Source: Gracilaria domingensis (Eukaryota > Rhodophyta > Florideophyceae > Gracilariales > Gracilariaceae). Taken from it: 64,000 nt of DNA. A program made the translations under genes and the position numbers. This document shows positions 50,978-63,346 of this stretch, in pieces. Numbering within the stretch: the stretch's first letter is position 1; each line of letters begins with the position of its first letter. The notes under the pieces were generated by a model. It was not told the origin of the DNA and made no database searches. It worked only from the letters and a program-made list of their open reading frames with translations. The DNA lies in contig VCMS01000146.1 in NCBI GenBank assembly GCA_022539475.1, forward strand, positions 1 to 64,000, given 5' to 3'.

Positions 50978-53078
50978 ACCAATCGGATGACAAGCATACT
51001 CCATCAATTTATCTTTCATACGCTTCAAAATAGAAACAGCATCGAATAAAGAGAGGTAAATAATATTATTTTTATGATAGCTTCAAGAGTCCTCTGTGAA
51101 ATTGAGAACCTTCCTTAACAATAGGAAATAATGTTATTGTCTATGTTTGTCACAGCTCTTTGAGCGATCTTTACTGTTTTGATTGAATGAAAGATTGACA
51201 GTTAACACTGCAGCCACTGAATTGTATAGTAATCCAGTTCCACGAGCATCTTGAATGTGCAACATTTCCCTTGGGCGTGGATGGGTGGTAAGAAAAGAAA
51301 CAAGCACCAAACAACGTTAAGTGAAACCTGTACCCACCTTATAACCCTAATATGAAACAAAATCCCTACCCCTCTAAAAGCCCCTAAAACCATTGTGGAC
51401 ACAAAGTGCAATGCAATGGATCGACGTGGATCGAAGACAGACTGCTTGCCGCCAACGCATCGGGCTTGCCAAGAAGCAGCTCCAGCAAAGATCCAAAGCG
51501 CTCTTCCCAAAATTCCAATAAATATTCTTCTCGGTTCCCGGAAATTCCAATATAAATTAATATTAATACCATCATTTGAAATTTCAAAAAACCTCGGCGT
51601 GTACATCTGTACTTCTATACATATTTTGCTCACGGGAAATCAGTAATAGTGGCTACGGGTAATCTGATCTCCTAAACAGCTTTTGGCCTCTCTCACCTGA
51701 CGGTACCAAAGGTACCTTCAATATCGAAGGCAGATGTTCTTCTGGAAAAGGTGGTGTTGAGTATGGAAAATCTCCGAAACCAAGGCGAGCCCCCTTTTGG
51801 AACATGCCGAACTACATGCCACCAGTCTTTTTAAACGAGCATTTTAAACTGATGCGGAAAAAATCCTGTCCGCTTCACTACCAACATGTTCATCTTGTTG
51901 AGGATCGTGCCTCACCTTCCTTGAACAAGATAAAGTACGATTTGGCTTCCAGCAAGTCGGATAGATCTACATATATGCTATGTTGAAAAAGTCCAGCATT
52001 CTGTCGATGCCATCAGCATCTCCCCACTTCATCTTTCATGATCCCAAACTGTGATACTCCACGAATCGCGCAAGATCATGCAATGAACCTTCTCCACAGT
52101 TTTGAGCAGCATCTTCTGCTCCTAATCACTCAAAGGGTGGGTATCACAGATTTTAGTATTGGTGATTTGTTATTCTTTCTTGTTTGAGATTTGCTCAACA
52201 GAATGACGTTCGTTTCCACAAATGAGGAGCCTGGTACGTAATGTCAGAGACGATGCTGTAGAATGAAAACCAATCTAAATATCTAGGTCATCAGTACAGA
52301 TACAGATGAAGTACCTTTGTACAGGTCCAACGCATTATGTAACTTTCTTCCAAGTCGTGGGTTGCACTGCAGGTAAGAGGGCTACGTTTGATATGTACGG
52401 CTACTTTTGCAAATGGCATCCAAATTCTGGGTAGCAAGCTAATTGGCTACCCAGAATTTGGATGCATCAAATGGCGCCACTTCCTAAGGAACCCCTTCAC
52501 AAGACATGATCGATGCCGGAGTGGCCAGCGATCTGATCGCTAAGAGACTATAGTGCAATATGTCAAAAGGAAGAAGGAAGAACCAATCCCAGGCTAGAGA
52601 CCTTAGGGTCACACGACCTTACGACAGATAAGAGCACAAATTAGGGAGCGCTGACACTGTTGATTGGGATAACCTGGGGGTTACATCAAGCTACTGTATG
52701 TAGCTGTACTAAATGGTTTCGAGGAACACGGTTTCAATTTGATGCCCGTATGGTTGCAGGAGTTAAAATGACTCAAAACCACCCTTAGATACGCAAAGGA
52801 AACGAGGATAACGTGAGTTTCTAGGTCACTGTTTCAAATTGTGGGAACCTAAGATGCTATTCTCATCCCACGAGAAATGGATCTCGGAGAGCAACGCATG
52901 TTTCTCTAGCCAAGGACTTAAATAGTGAACCCATTATAGATATTACCAGACTATATCACATCCTTTTCATCCTTGCCTCTCTGAGGTGCTCCGTTCCTAA
53001 GTCAGAGCCGCTGAGCAGTCCATAATCAGCAACTTCAACTAAGGTTTATATCTTGCTCTCCTCCGTAACTGACGCAAA
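50978..53078. other. No convincing gene; contains a long perfect hairpin
   Basis: About 2.1 kb. A minus-strand frame of 143 residues (51202-51633) has hydrophobic stretches but no recognised domain. The hairpin at 52416-52465 is listed separately. The right ~150 bases are the leader of the next gene. Confidence 0.4.
52416..52465. repeat. Perfect 20-bp-stem hairpin with 10-base loop
   Basis: GCATCCAAATTCTGGGTAGC and its exact reverse complement. No neighbouring gene end to serve as a terminator; could be a miRNA-like foldback or a small foldback element remnant. Confidence 0.85.
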
Positions 53079-54161
53079 ATGAGGATTACGGTTATTCTCG
53101 CGTTTGTCTTCTTCGTGCTTCTCAGCATATACGAGCCAGTCACGAGCGCACCGGTTCCATTGTCCCCCGCCACACTTGAAGTGCACGGTATCACTTTCGT
53201 GGACACCAGAAAAGAGAAGAGGACCCCAGTAGACGGATACAAACGGCCACCAAAGGACGGTAAAGATGGGAAGGATGGAAAAGATGGAAAGAATGGCAAA
53301 CCAGGAAAGCCCGGAAAGCCCGGAAAGCCTGGCAAGAGAGGTGGAAAGGGAGGAGATGGTGGAGATGGTGGCAAAGGAAGTGACGGGGCCCCAGGTGGGG
53401 CTGGCGGAAATGGGGGTGCCGGAAGCGGTTCAGCTCCTGGTGGTGATGGCGGTAATGGAGGTGCTGGAAGTGGCAGCGCCCCCGGTGGCGAGGGTGGAGA
53501 CGGAGGTAATGGGTTTACTGGCGGAGAAGGAGGTGATGGTGGTATGGGTGGCACGTCGTTCACGGATGATGGAGGGGATGGGGGAGCAGGAGGAGAAGGA
53601 GGGAATGGGGTAATTGCAGGTGATGGAGGAGATGGCGGGAGTGGAGGACACTCTGCTGTGGGAGATGGTGGCGATGGAGGAGGTGGTGGTTCTGGAGGAG
53701 ATGGGATTGATGGTGGTGATGGTGGTAATGGAGGAGGTGGCGGGATTGGTCTTGGGGGTATTGGAGGAGCTGGTGGGACAGGCGGTGAAGGCGGAGGAGG
53801 TGCTACACCAGGAAATGGAGGGAATGGAGGGGGCGGTGGACTTGGATTGTTTGGAGGACGTGGTGGAGATGGAGGTGATTCTGGAGAACAGCTGAGTGAT
53901 GAAGAGGCTATTAATGTCGCTACTGATGCCATTTCGCCAAAGAAGGGTGAAAAGGAAAAGTCTGCCGGAAACGGAATAGGGAAGAAGACAAAGAAATTTA
54001 CGAAAAAGGTCAAAAAGTTGGACAAGAAGTTGGTGAAGTCGAAGAAGGTTATTACTAAGAAAGTGAAAAAGGGGGAGAGGAAAGTAGTAAGGAAGAAAAA
54101 GGTTTTGGTGAAAAAGGTGAACAAAACCGAGAAGGGGTTTACGAAAGAGACGAAACAGTGA
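53079..54161 (+). CDS. Secreted collagen-like/GGDGG protein with Lys-rich tail
   Basis: 360 residues. Signal peptide MRITVILAFVFFVLLSIYEPVTSA; a short propeptide-like stretch; a collagen-like Gly-X-Y run (DGKDGKDGK...PGKPGKPGK, about residues 59-88); GGDGG/GGNGG repeats to about 265; a conserved acidic motif GEQLSDEEAINVATDAIS; and then about 70 residues of Lys-rich KK.TKK.KK heptad-like tail. The basic tail could bind sulfated or acidic polysaccharides, an inference from charge. Single exon. Tandem paralogue at 56024-56833 shares the signal peptide start, collagen run, repeats and SDEEAINVAT motif but not the tail. Confidence 0.82.
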   Translation: MRITVILAFVFFVLLSIYEPVTSAPVPLSPATLEVHGITFVDTRKEKRTPVDGYKRPPKDGKDGKDGKDGKNGKPGKPGKPGKPGKRGGKGGDGGDGGKGSDGAPGGAGGNGGAGSGSAPGGDGGNGGAGSGSAPGGEGGDGGNGFTGGEGGDGGMGGTSFTDDGGDGGAGGEGGNGVIAGDGGDGGSGGHSAVGDGGDGGGGGSGGDGIDGGDGGNGGGGGIGLGGIGGAGGTGGEGGGGATPGNGGNGGGGGLGLFGGRGGDGGDSGEQLSDEEAINVATDAISPKKGEKEKSAGNGIGKKTKKFTKKVKKLDKKLVKSKKVITKKVKKGERKVVRKKKVLVKKVNKTEKGFTKETKQ

Positions 54162-56023
54162 CGACATAGACGCCGACAATGGTGAGCATTAGCATGCATT
54201 GAAGCGTGGGATGGGCGCCCTAAACCATTGGTGTGATTCGTACTTGAGTTTTTGCTTGACAACCATTGTTGGAGAAGGTTCTACCGAAGGTAGAAATAAG
54301 GATATCCTTAGCTTTATCATCTCAGGAAACCATGATATCCACCACTCCATAGCGCTGCGGCATACGCTTTGCAACAAGGTTGTGGATGGTAGGCTGTAGG
54401 AATGCTCACGTATCGTTGGTAGCGTGAACGGGAGTGGCTTGCATGTTGCAATGCTACATGGCAGCTGTCAGGGAATGTCCGTTGAGAATCTCAACTTGAG
54501 ATACGATCACGTGCAATCAATTCAGTGGTCGAGTCACACGTAATATAGTGTAGACATCCGTGGGGAAGATATTTGTTCTCCAAAATCTTTCGAAAGTTGA
54601 AAAACTGCGTTTCTGTAAATCTGAACCCATTGAGTAGTGATCACGTGGCCACGATCTGAGGATGTTCTCCTATTCGCTTGGTGTCAACTCTACTAGCTAC
54701 TGTAGCTAGCAATGTCCCGTCTTTCACTCTGATTTGCGAGTACAGACAGATGCCGTCTACAAGATGGCATTTCAGATCTGTGAACACGATCGACGTTTAT
54801 CAGCCGAACGCGGTTAAGGAGTTCCATGACTACGGAACGCATCATCTGTAGTTGCGCAATAGGTACGATTTCTCTACTTGTATCTGAAAACCAGGGGTTA
54901 GGAAAGCCTAAACATTTTGTCCAAATTCCTTTAGGGTATAACTTTCTCTGAAACAAGCTTTTCATCATCATCAGGAAAGCTCTCGTTTCCCTCTCTCCGG
55001 TCAACTCCCACGCACCGCGTAGATGGTGGTTCAACTTCGTTTTCTATAATTGGAAATACTGGTGTACCCTTGTCGCAGTCTAGTTGGCTCTATCTTCTCT
55101 TTCTGAAACCAAAGCAATCTCCACGGTTATGACTGCTGTCCCCTCACCTTCCTCGTCGCCTTCACTGTTTTCCGGCATTCCTGCTTTCTTCGCTTCCAGC
55201 AATCAATGTAGAGGCATCCACCCCACCCACTCTGGAAGCTGTGATTATTCTCTGGGAAACATTGAATGCGCGAAGTCCCGCTTTGACTAGCACAGAAAAC
55301 TACACGGATCTACGCGCCAATGCGCCTCGCGAAGGAGAAATCGAAACGGTCACACTGCGCGTTGAGATTTCCTCCTCCTCCTATCTATTCTGGATAGGTA
55401 GAAGTCCTCAAGATTGTTCTCATTTCAAGCCGCTGACACTGTCGTAACAAAGCTTTCCTAGCTCGCTCAAACTAATGAAGTGAGCACTTGCTCTGCAGTG
55501 TTAGAAGTTGAGAACCATGAACAAGTGCACACTCTATGTCTCCCACAGCAACGAAGCAACGAAGCAACGCTACTGTGATCTTGTACCATACAGTGGAGGT
55601 TGGTGGAGAGATGAAAGTGAATCCGTCCTGTTGTGTGGTTGAAAAAACTGATTACATATAAGACTGAAGACTGTCCCATTCGGATCCCAATTTGTCAACA
55701 ATGTCTTTCAATGATGATTGATTGGTGAATTCGCAAGATTTTGCATGTCAACATTGTTACCCGCATATAGGTCCAAATTACGTGAGAACTTCAAATTCTG
55801 TGTATGCAGCGTTCCGCAACTTGGTGAGGCACACCACATACATAAGAAGAACTTCCGGGTTAGCAATTCGTTTCCAGGACGAAAATAGTCGTGCAAGCGA
55901 GAGGGAAGGAAGAGTTTCAATTGAAGCCATCATCATAGGATTGTGGCCACGCATTCAAGGACATTGGTTTCCTTCTTACTCTTGACAATCATCACAGTCA
56001 GTCTTGCAGTGATGCAGTGCAAA
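54162..56023. other. No convincing gene; spacer between tandem paralogues
   Basis: About 1.9 kb. Short frames on both strands show no domain. The last ~150 bases lead into the second paralogue; an in-frame ATG at 55943 would extend it but would precede the matching MRITV start. Confidence 0.45.
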
Positions 56024-56833
56024 ATGAGAATCACGGTTGCTATCGCTATGGCGTGCTTAGTGTTGCTCAACGCATATGAGCCAGCTGCCGCCGTGCCAAT
56101 CCCATCCTCCACTTCTATAAGTGAGCTATCGTCAATTTCCGCCATTCGACAAGAAAGCACACAACCTTTGAATGGATTCAAAGGACCGCCAAAGGACGGC
56201 AAAGATGGAAAGGATGGAAAAGATGGAAAGAATGGCAAACCAGGAAAGGACGGGAAGGACGGAAAGCCTGGCAAGAGGGGTGGAGAGGGCGGAGATGGCG
56301 GAGATGGTGGTGCCGGAAGCGGTTCAGCTGCGGGTGGTGATGGTGGCGATGGAGGTGCTGGAAGTGGCAGCGCCCCCGGTGGCGGGGGTGGAGACGGAGG
56401 TGGTGGGTTTTTCGGGGGTGAAGGAGGTGATGGCGGTATGGGTGGCACGTCGTTCACGGATGATGGAGGGGATGGGGGAGCAGGAGGAGAAGGAGGGAAT
56501 GGGGTAATTGCAGGTGATGGAGGAGATGGCGGGAGTGGAGGGAACTCTACTGCGGGAGATGGTGGCGATGGAGGAGGTGGTGGTTCTGGAGGAGATGGGA
56601 TTGATGGTGGTGATGGTGGTAATGGAGGAGGTGGCGGGATTGGTCTCGGGGGTATTGGAGGAGCTGGTGGGACAGGCGGCAACGGCGGAGGAGGTGCTAC
56701 ACCAGGGAATGGAGGGAATGGAGGGAACGGTGGACTTGGATTGTTTGGAGGACGTGGTGGAGATGGAGGTGATTCTGGAGAACAGCTGAGTGATGAAGAG
56801 GCTATTAATGTCGCTACCGAGGCGATTTCGTAG
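56024..56833 (+). CDS. Secreted collagen-like/GGDGG protein, tandem paralogue lacking the Lys-rich tail
   Basis: 269 residues from MRITVAIAMACLVLLNAYEPAAA, chosen because it aligns with the paralogue's signal peptide. A Ser-rich spacer, PPKDGKDGKDGK...GKPGK collagen-like run, GGDGG repeats nearly identical to the 53079 copy over long stretches, and the GEQLSDEEAINVATEAIS motif. It stops right where the paralogue's Lys-rich tail begins. The following ~90 bases still encode basic residues in other frames (KKAMKVLGKQRKK), so the tail was probably lost by a change near 56830. Likely secreted matrix protein. Confidence 0.8.
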   Translation: MRITVAIAMACLVLLNAYEPAAAVPIPSSTSISELSSISAIRQESTQPLNGFKGPPKDGKDGKDGKDGKNGKPGKDGKDGKPGKRGGEGGDGGDGGAGSGSAAGGDGGDGGAGSGSAPGGGGGDGGGGFFGGEGGDGGMGGTSFTDDGGDGGAGGEGGNGVIAGDGGDGGSGGNSTAGDGGDGGGGGSGGDGIDGGDGGNGGGGGIGLGGIGGAGGTGGNGGGGATPGNGGNGGNGGLGLFGGRGGDGGDSGEQLSDEEAINVATEAIS

Positions 56834-57049
56834 TGGAAAGTGAGAACATGACGCCTAGAGTGGTGAAGAAAGCTATGAAGGTTTTGGGGAAACAAAGGAA
56901 GAAGGTGGTGAGTCTGTGGCTATCCTTAGGATAACGGCTACGCAGGTGAGGAGTTCACTAGCAAAACGAACATTTTAGCGAAGCTGTAAACAGAAAGTAC
57001 GTGTACGTGTAGATAATATCTAATAATTACTTGTAAGTTTTAAAAATGG
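56834..57049. other. Intergenic, relic of lost Lys-rich tail
   Basis: The first ~90 bases are the degraded tail remnant described for the upstream gene; the remainder shows nothing. Confidence 0.5.
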
Positions 57050-57430
57050 TTAAATCCGCGTCCCGGTCTCATTCTGATTAGCAATTGCAAGCACACCTCC
57101 ACGTGTGTCGAACTGAATCCCAAGGCGCCGCCGTTCGGCCGTGGATGTCACGCCCTCTGCTCCAGTGGTATAACAATTGCAATTGTCGCGAGCAGAATGG
57201 TCCTTTGCAATTCTCCGCAATGAGAAGATGATCTTCTCCGCCAGTCGTGGAGCTGCCGGATCAAAATTCCACCGTGTTCCTTGGAGAAGGTGACGAGTAG
57301 AAACGCGACATGTTTGGTGGTACAGGGTAAACATGGTCCTGTGGTCGGCGTTGAGCGGCAACTCGTAACGGACACGCAAAGGCGCCTGCTTGCGAGCCAG
57401 AGCGGTGCCTACGTCCGCCAGACGAAGCAT
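57050..57430 (-). CDS. Hypothetical 126-residue protein
   Basis: I do not recognise it. An open frame from the ATG at 57430, rich in Arg/Leu/Thr with several Cys/His, no signal peptide or membrane segment. Its start lies about 140 bases from the divergent amine-oxidase-like gene, as for a shared promoter. Length and a well-balanced composition make it a possible gene, but it may be chance. Confidence 0.35.
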   Translation of the reverse strand: MLRLADVGTALARKQAPLRVRYELPLNADHRTMFTLYHQTCRVSTRHLLQGTRWNFDPAAPRLAEKIIFSLRRIAKDHSARDNCNCYTTGAEGVTSTAERRRLGIQFDTRGGVLAIANQNETGTRI

Positions 57431-57572
57431 ACAACCACCACCACGTGATTGGCCATCCCTTCCAACTCAGACGCGATTATACGCAAGCGCAGATTGCTCG
57501 CTGCCTCTCGCTCACCTAAAGAGGCACCATCATCATGTGTTGGTCCTCCCCCGGCCGTCTTCATTCTTTGCA

Positions 57573-59482
57573 ATGCGGCATCTTCACCTGACAATGATGC
57601 GTCCGATCCCTCTCGCCCATGTGCTTCTTCTTCTTCTCCTGAACCCCCAACTAGCGTCATCTTCTACGCCGTCCGACTGCCATGTCTCCATCGTCGGCGC
57701 GGGTATAGGCGGTGTCTACACGGCGTGGCGCCTAACAGTCGACACGCAAACCATCGTCGGCAATCACGTCTGCATTTTTGAGGCCAAGCGTCGTCCAGGC
57801 GGTCGCATCGCCACGCTCTCCCGGGATTCGACGGCTTCACGCTAGATCTAGGAGCTTACCGATTCAACCGCGTGACGCACCCGATCGTCCGTGCATTAGT
57901 TGAGGACGTTTTGCAAATCTCCACCGCCTGTTATACCGACCCGTTTAATGTTAACCCCGACTCATGCCCAGGCGCTTCTCGGGTCGTCCTCACAGCGCGA
58001 GGGAAAGTGTTTGGATTCGATACCGATGGCTCCGATTCAGAGACAGCTTTTGAGAACTATACGGATGCCATTCCGTATAACATCGACCCGGAATACCAGT
58101 GGAACACAGAGTCTGACCAGACAGAGCCACGCTCCATCTTTTCGCTCTTCGTCGGACCCACAACGGTAATACCGCAAATGCAGCGGTATCCGGAACTTCT
58201 TGCAGAAGGCGACTATTCCAAGGCGATGCTCCTTGCCGATGAGTTGATTGTCACGTTGCGCAGCGGCTCATACCGAGGCGTATCCTACCGCGATCTCACT
58301 CTCTGGCAAGTCGCAGTGGCAGAAGGCTTCACTTCAGAGGAGCTTCGACTCTTTGTCGACCGTAGCGGACCAGGTAGCGGCTTGCTGCTGCACAGCAACG
58401 TCGAACGCATCTGTCAGGGCATTCTGCGCTCAGCCGCTCTTCGCAAGGCGAACATTTCTGGCACGGCCGGCCTGTTCGTCCCGGTGGAAGAGCGAGACGG
58501 AATTCTGCGTCGCAGTGGAATGGTGACGATCATCGAACGTATGCTGACGCAAGTGAGGGCGAAGGGCGTGCGTTTGTTCTACGACTCCAAGGTCACAGGT
58601 ATTGATCGCGTGCCAGGAGATGGCTCTAACCTGATGCGACTATCATTTCTCGACGGGCGCTCTTTGATCGCTAGACGCGTGGTGCTGAACATTGGCCAAC
58701 CAGACCTGCTCGCACTGGGGCTCAACTCGGAGCCGTTGAAGAGCGCGCCCGAGTTGTTCCGACGGGCCATCGAACGAGTGAGAGCGTCTCCTTACGCGAA
58801 GACATACTGTTTCTGGGAGGATGCATGGTGGGTGACGAAGCTTAACAAGACGGTGGGCGTAGTGCGGACAGCCGATCAAAGCATGTTCTCTGCACGCTAT
58901 CACGACGGCGACTATGTGTGCTCCCAGCCGGAGGAGGGTGGACCACGGAAGTGCCGCGGCGCCATGTTGGTGTCATACATTGCCGGCGATACAACGGGCG
59001 GCGGATCGGCTATTACTGTACGCATGCACAACGATAAACCATACACGCCGTTGACGAACAGCGACGCCATCCGCGTCATCGTGAGGTCCAACATGAGCGC
59101 GCACGACACGCTGTACTTTGACGAACTGCATCGACAGCTACGCCGCGTACACGGGCCGGTGTTTGAGGCAAGGGGAATGGATGTTTCGCGCGAGCTGCCG
59201 GACGCAATTGGATGCGTGGTGGCTGACTGGAGTGCAACTGGCGTGCACTCAGAGCGGGGCGCTGGACGACGCTCGGAGAACGTGTTTGAGATGTATACAC
59301 GGCCGGTGGAAGACTTGCACTTGGCGCTAGTGAATGAGGGTTGGGCGGAGACGTACGGATGGGCGGAGAGCTCGTTGCGCAGTGCGGAGCGAGCACTGTT
59401 GCACTCGTTTGGTGTGGCACGCCCGAGCTGGCTAGACGAGGACTTCCATGCGGCTGTCATCCACAGGTTCAACTTAGGGTGA
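57573..59482 (+). CDS. Secreted flavin-containing amine oxidase-like protein, frame-disrupted
   Basis: Starts at the ATG at 57573 (or 57594) with a Leu-rich signal peptide ending near SSSTPSD. An FAD-binding VSIVGAGIGGVYTAW and VCIFEAKRRPGGRI follow. Near 57818-57826 the frame shifts by one base: the first frame stops soon after, and the other continues GFDGFTLDLGAYRFNRVTHP into the long frame that ends at 59482. Near the C-terminus LALVNEGWAETYGWAESSLRSAE is the typical amine-oxidase FAD-closing motif. About 635 residues if read through. Family members oxidise amines or L-amino acids and release H2O2; the substrate here is unknown. The shift sits at a TCCCGGG run, so a base-call or assembly error is as likely as decay. 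The rest is intact. Confidence 0.8.
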
Positions 59483-62400
59483 GCTACCAAACGACCACCC
59501 ACATATATACTCCACTTGTTGGTCGGAACTCTTGATTTCTCTACATTTATCATCGCCAAGTTGTTGCTTAGCGGCGTGAGATCTTTAATGCTTAGGATTG
59601 GGTCGGTGTAGACGGCCATGTCTGTGACACCGTGCAGTTTAAGCACAGCTTAAAGCACACAGTATACTTCACAAAAGATGTACTGCTCCCGAGTGGGGTG
59701 GGTGGGAAGTCGAAAGGAGGAAACGCTAGTGACGCGGAATGCGCTACCGGCAGAGAGCGCAAGCGATTTCCTGCATCTGAAACGTGCTCCCGAAGATCGT
59801 TTCGAATGCCGAAGAGCATCTCGCGCCACAACGGGTCCCACTTGCCTTCAATAAATCCACTTCAGCGTTTCCTCGAAAATCTAGGGTCTTCACTGGAATG
59901 TATGACGTAAACAGCGAGTATCCGAAGGATATAACTCTGAAAACATATTTCTCAAATTGTGTGTGCATATATTCGACTTTGCGTAGACACAAATCGTGAT
60001 AGTAAAGCTCTTAGCGCAGGAAGACGCGTCATAGATCTCGAGTTTGACAAAGGAACATTCACGGACTTTCTTAATGCTCGATTTATCACATTGAATGTGT
60101 CAAATTTTTAGCCTCGTCCTACTCACAAGAAAATTGGAGTCTGGACGTCATTTTGGTGGCAAACAACGCGGATGTTTACAGACTTACACTTGCCTCTCGT
60201 AGCAGCAAGAGAGTCCAAGTAGAACAACCAGACACTCAAAAAGACCAACGTGGGCGCAGAATCCACTAAACAAATAAACGTAGTATGCCCACGGCACGAT
60301 CTTTTTGCAAGGAAAGAAAAAAAACAAACTAGTGGTTGGGCAACCACCAGTCAAAAGAAAACCAACACAGGACAACAACAAACTGCCCGCGAAGTCTGCA
60401 GCCAAACTTATCTCTGCGCATGCAGAAACAAGCGTATAGACTTCTTACAAGACGTCCCAAGGAGAGTACTTCACTGAAGAAAAGTCTTTAATCCATGCGG
60501 TAGCTAGTTTCTCGCACATACGTTACACGGCACTCAAAAAACCCAACGGACAGCTTCCTGTCTAGCTCTAAAGTCCTTGTAGTCCCAGATCTCTCGACCG
60601 ACACCGTTATCTGAGCCGAAGCTCCGGTGGGGCTCACTGACGACAGAAGCGACTTTGGTACACACTACCCGATTCCTGTCTACGCCTAAGGTGCTTCGAC
60701 CAGTACTGGGTTTTCTGTTGAGTAGAGCAAGGCTCGCACAAAACGCGCAAACACAAAAGATGTTAGAAAGGCACAGAAGGCTAGACGCACAAATAACCTA
60801 CTTAGCTGCACTGCCCAAAGTATTAGGTGAGGTTGATACAATAATAAAGTTAATGAACGCAATGTTTTCTTTGGTCGAGACACCGTCTGGAGTCTTTCTG
60901 ACCCTTTATATAGAGTTCTGAACCCTCTAGAAGGGACTGGAAATTCAATAACGCACTTTAGTTACTAACTAGATGCAGAAGTACTCCTATTTGTAGCGTA
61001 GAGGGGCCGAACCTAGTACAGTGTGACATCATTGGGCAGTTTAGCACAAGTGGCATTGCCTTCGGGCAATGCACGCATGCCAAGTCACGCTGTCCTCCTG
61101 ACTGTACTTACAGCAGTGCACCGCAACCACATTATGTAGTATGGGATATCAAATAGATGCAATAACAATAATCATATACGGTATAGTTCCCACTTCACAA
61201 GGAGTATTAACCCTTTTGAAACTGAAAGTTCTTAAGTACCTACCACTAAGATAGACTTAAGAACGGTAATCAGGATGTAGTAGATGGTTGGGCATGTTAT
61301 TCAAATAGTGTAGATATACACATTATGAAATGTTCCAGATTTGTATCTGGATCTCCTTCATTGTGGGACCGTGGAGGTCATGGAATGGTATCGTACTGTG
61401 TGGTGGTGTGGCAAGTACATCGCTAAGGATAATAGTTTATATCTCTCGAGAGATATATATCGGGATATACTGTATTTGATTTATATCACAGACGCATATG
61501 CACAGTGATAGAGCTCCTGCAATTAATCTGGCTGGGTGGGAAGATACGCGGTTTAGCAGGTTTACACTACCTCAAGATAGTACTTAAGTAGCTTGTAGTG
61601 GTCGACGAGTGACTTCAACAGAAGGAATCCTCTATCTATCTTCTACAATAAAGAACATTCAACTTTACGTCGTCTTGGGACACTATGCGACACAGCCCGT
61701 TCGAAGCCGCACGTCCGTCTGCGCATGCAGCCCGTTCCGGGGCCGGCACTGTGCCACCCTGACGCCGTTCGCTCAACCAGCCTCTCTAGAAGCCGCGAGA
61801 GTGCACATCGTTGGTTCGTGCTCTAGCTCTCTTAAGAGCCGGAAGGCACGCATTGGGACAGATCTCGACAAATAGCAGCTGTGTAATCAACACTCTTGAG
61901 CACCAGTGTCAATTCAGTACTGCTGTGCAGTTTACATGTTTTGGGCGGAGCGCTATCGCACTCAATCGTTGTCCTCAATGGCGCACCCGCACTCTGAGGC
62001 TTTGAAATCACTCAACATTATCTTTCGCATTACGACGGACCAACATGGAGATTTTACACCTTCCAAATCACGCGCAGCACTACACCTCACCAAGCGCAAA
62101 CGAAAAACCGCGGCCAATCTATTCGTACCTCCTGGTCTACAATACAAACATACTACCGCACAGAATAACGCAGTTCCATCTCGACAATCCCCTTCCAACG
62201 TCTTTACGTGCACCGACCAAAAGAAGTCGACTCATTTTTGCGCAACAATCATTACTGTAACCACTGAGAACGTAGATATGGCGTGTTAAAAATGCGGTGG
62301 CACTCCTTGCTATTGACTGCAGCTGGAGACGACTGTCATTAGCAAAACCGAAGTTACATGTACTGCTTTAGGTAGTACAGGCATGAAAGACAACATGGCT

Positions 62401-63346
62401 CGTAAAACGTCCTACGAAACGTAGTTCCATGAGCCTTATGGAGTGTTAGACATAGACAACCCAGCGAAACTATCGCATTGTGATCTTGGAGCCACAAAAG
62501 CAATATGACCAGATGATTCAAGGCCTTACATGGGATTAAAAGTTAGGGAAACTTTACTTCTTGTGGCATACTTTTGCTGTCGCGAATGAAGCGCTTACTT
62601 TGTTGCACTTTTCACGGCAACCTTTGCTTGATAGAAGTAGATCAGCTGCGACTTTGGATTCGTAGACATTTTGGCGAATGTGGCGTAATCTGTCTCTCTT
62701 GTGGTAAAATGAGAGTCAATTTACGCAAAACCCTTTTCGAAACTCGCTGCAAGAGTACATGGTGTACTTTTCACCTTTGTCGGGTTCGAGAAGCGTGCAA
62801 AGAAGGCACAAAGCTCTCTCGACCCTCCGTCTCTATCAAAACGCGAGCTGATTTTGTATTATACTGGTAAAGTTGAGAGCCGTTTGAATTTAAGGACTTT
62901 GAGAAAAAGGTCAGGTTACCACTCTCTGATGCTTGTAATCGATATTTTCAGCTGCAAGCTGCTGTATTGTACAATGTTTCATTTACACGACATCAATGAT
63001 TGATTTACCTTCGTTTGACATTGCGTTAGCAAGGCGTAAGCATTTATAATGCTAGAATCAGAAACGAAAGTAAGCAGACTCATTGAAACTCTCTTCTTCT
63101 TCCGCAATGTGGCTGATGTGTGTGGTGCAAACCCGCGTGCAGGAAAACAACAGCCGAGTTGCGGAATAGCACCGACAGGGTGTTCAAGCCCTGCTTTTTA
63201 TAGAGGTAAGGACAGTCGTAGAGCCCTCAGGTAGAGCTGACACGGCCGGGCGTAAATCTATGCAGCTCCGTCCTGGGCGTGCAGCCGGAGGTCATGGTGA
63301 ATAGAATCGCCGTAGGATCCGGATGTTTCCGGCGAGCCACAGTAAG
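59483..63346. other. No convincing gene
   Basis: About 3.9 kb. Short frames such as 60655-60921 (88 residues) and 62574-62870 (98 residues, Cys-rich with CLSCGK) show no clear domain. A 20-bp self-complementary TATATCTCTCGAGAGATATA lies near 61438-61460. The sequence is AT-rich and likely repeat-derived. Confidence 0.4.

Noticed and set aside
53039-54262. 407-codon minus-strand Pro-rich frame opposite the collagen-like gene (and its twin at 55933-56895)
   Set aside because: Mirror of Gly-rich repeats; the plus strand has the signal peptide and matching paralogues.
62574-62870. Cys-rich 98-residue frame as a zinc-ribbon transposase fragment
   Set aside because: Only CLSCGK and scattered cysteines are seen; no catalytic block or matching partner, so the support is too weak.
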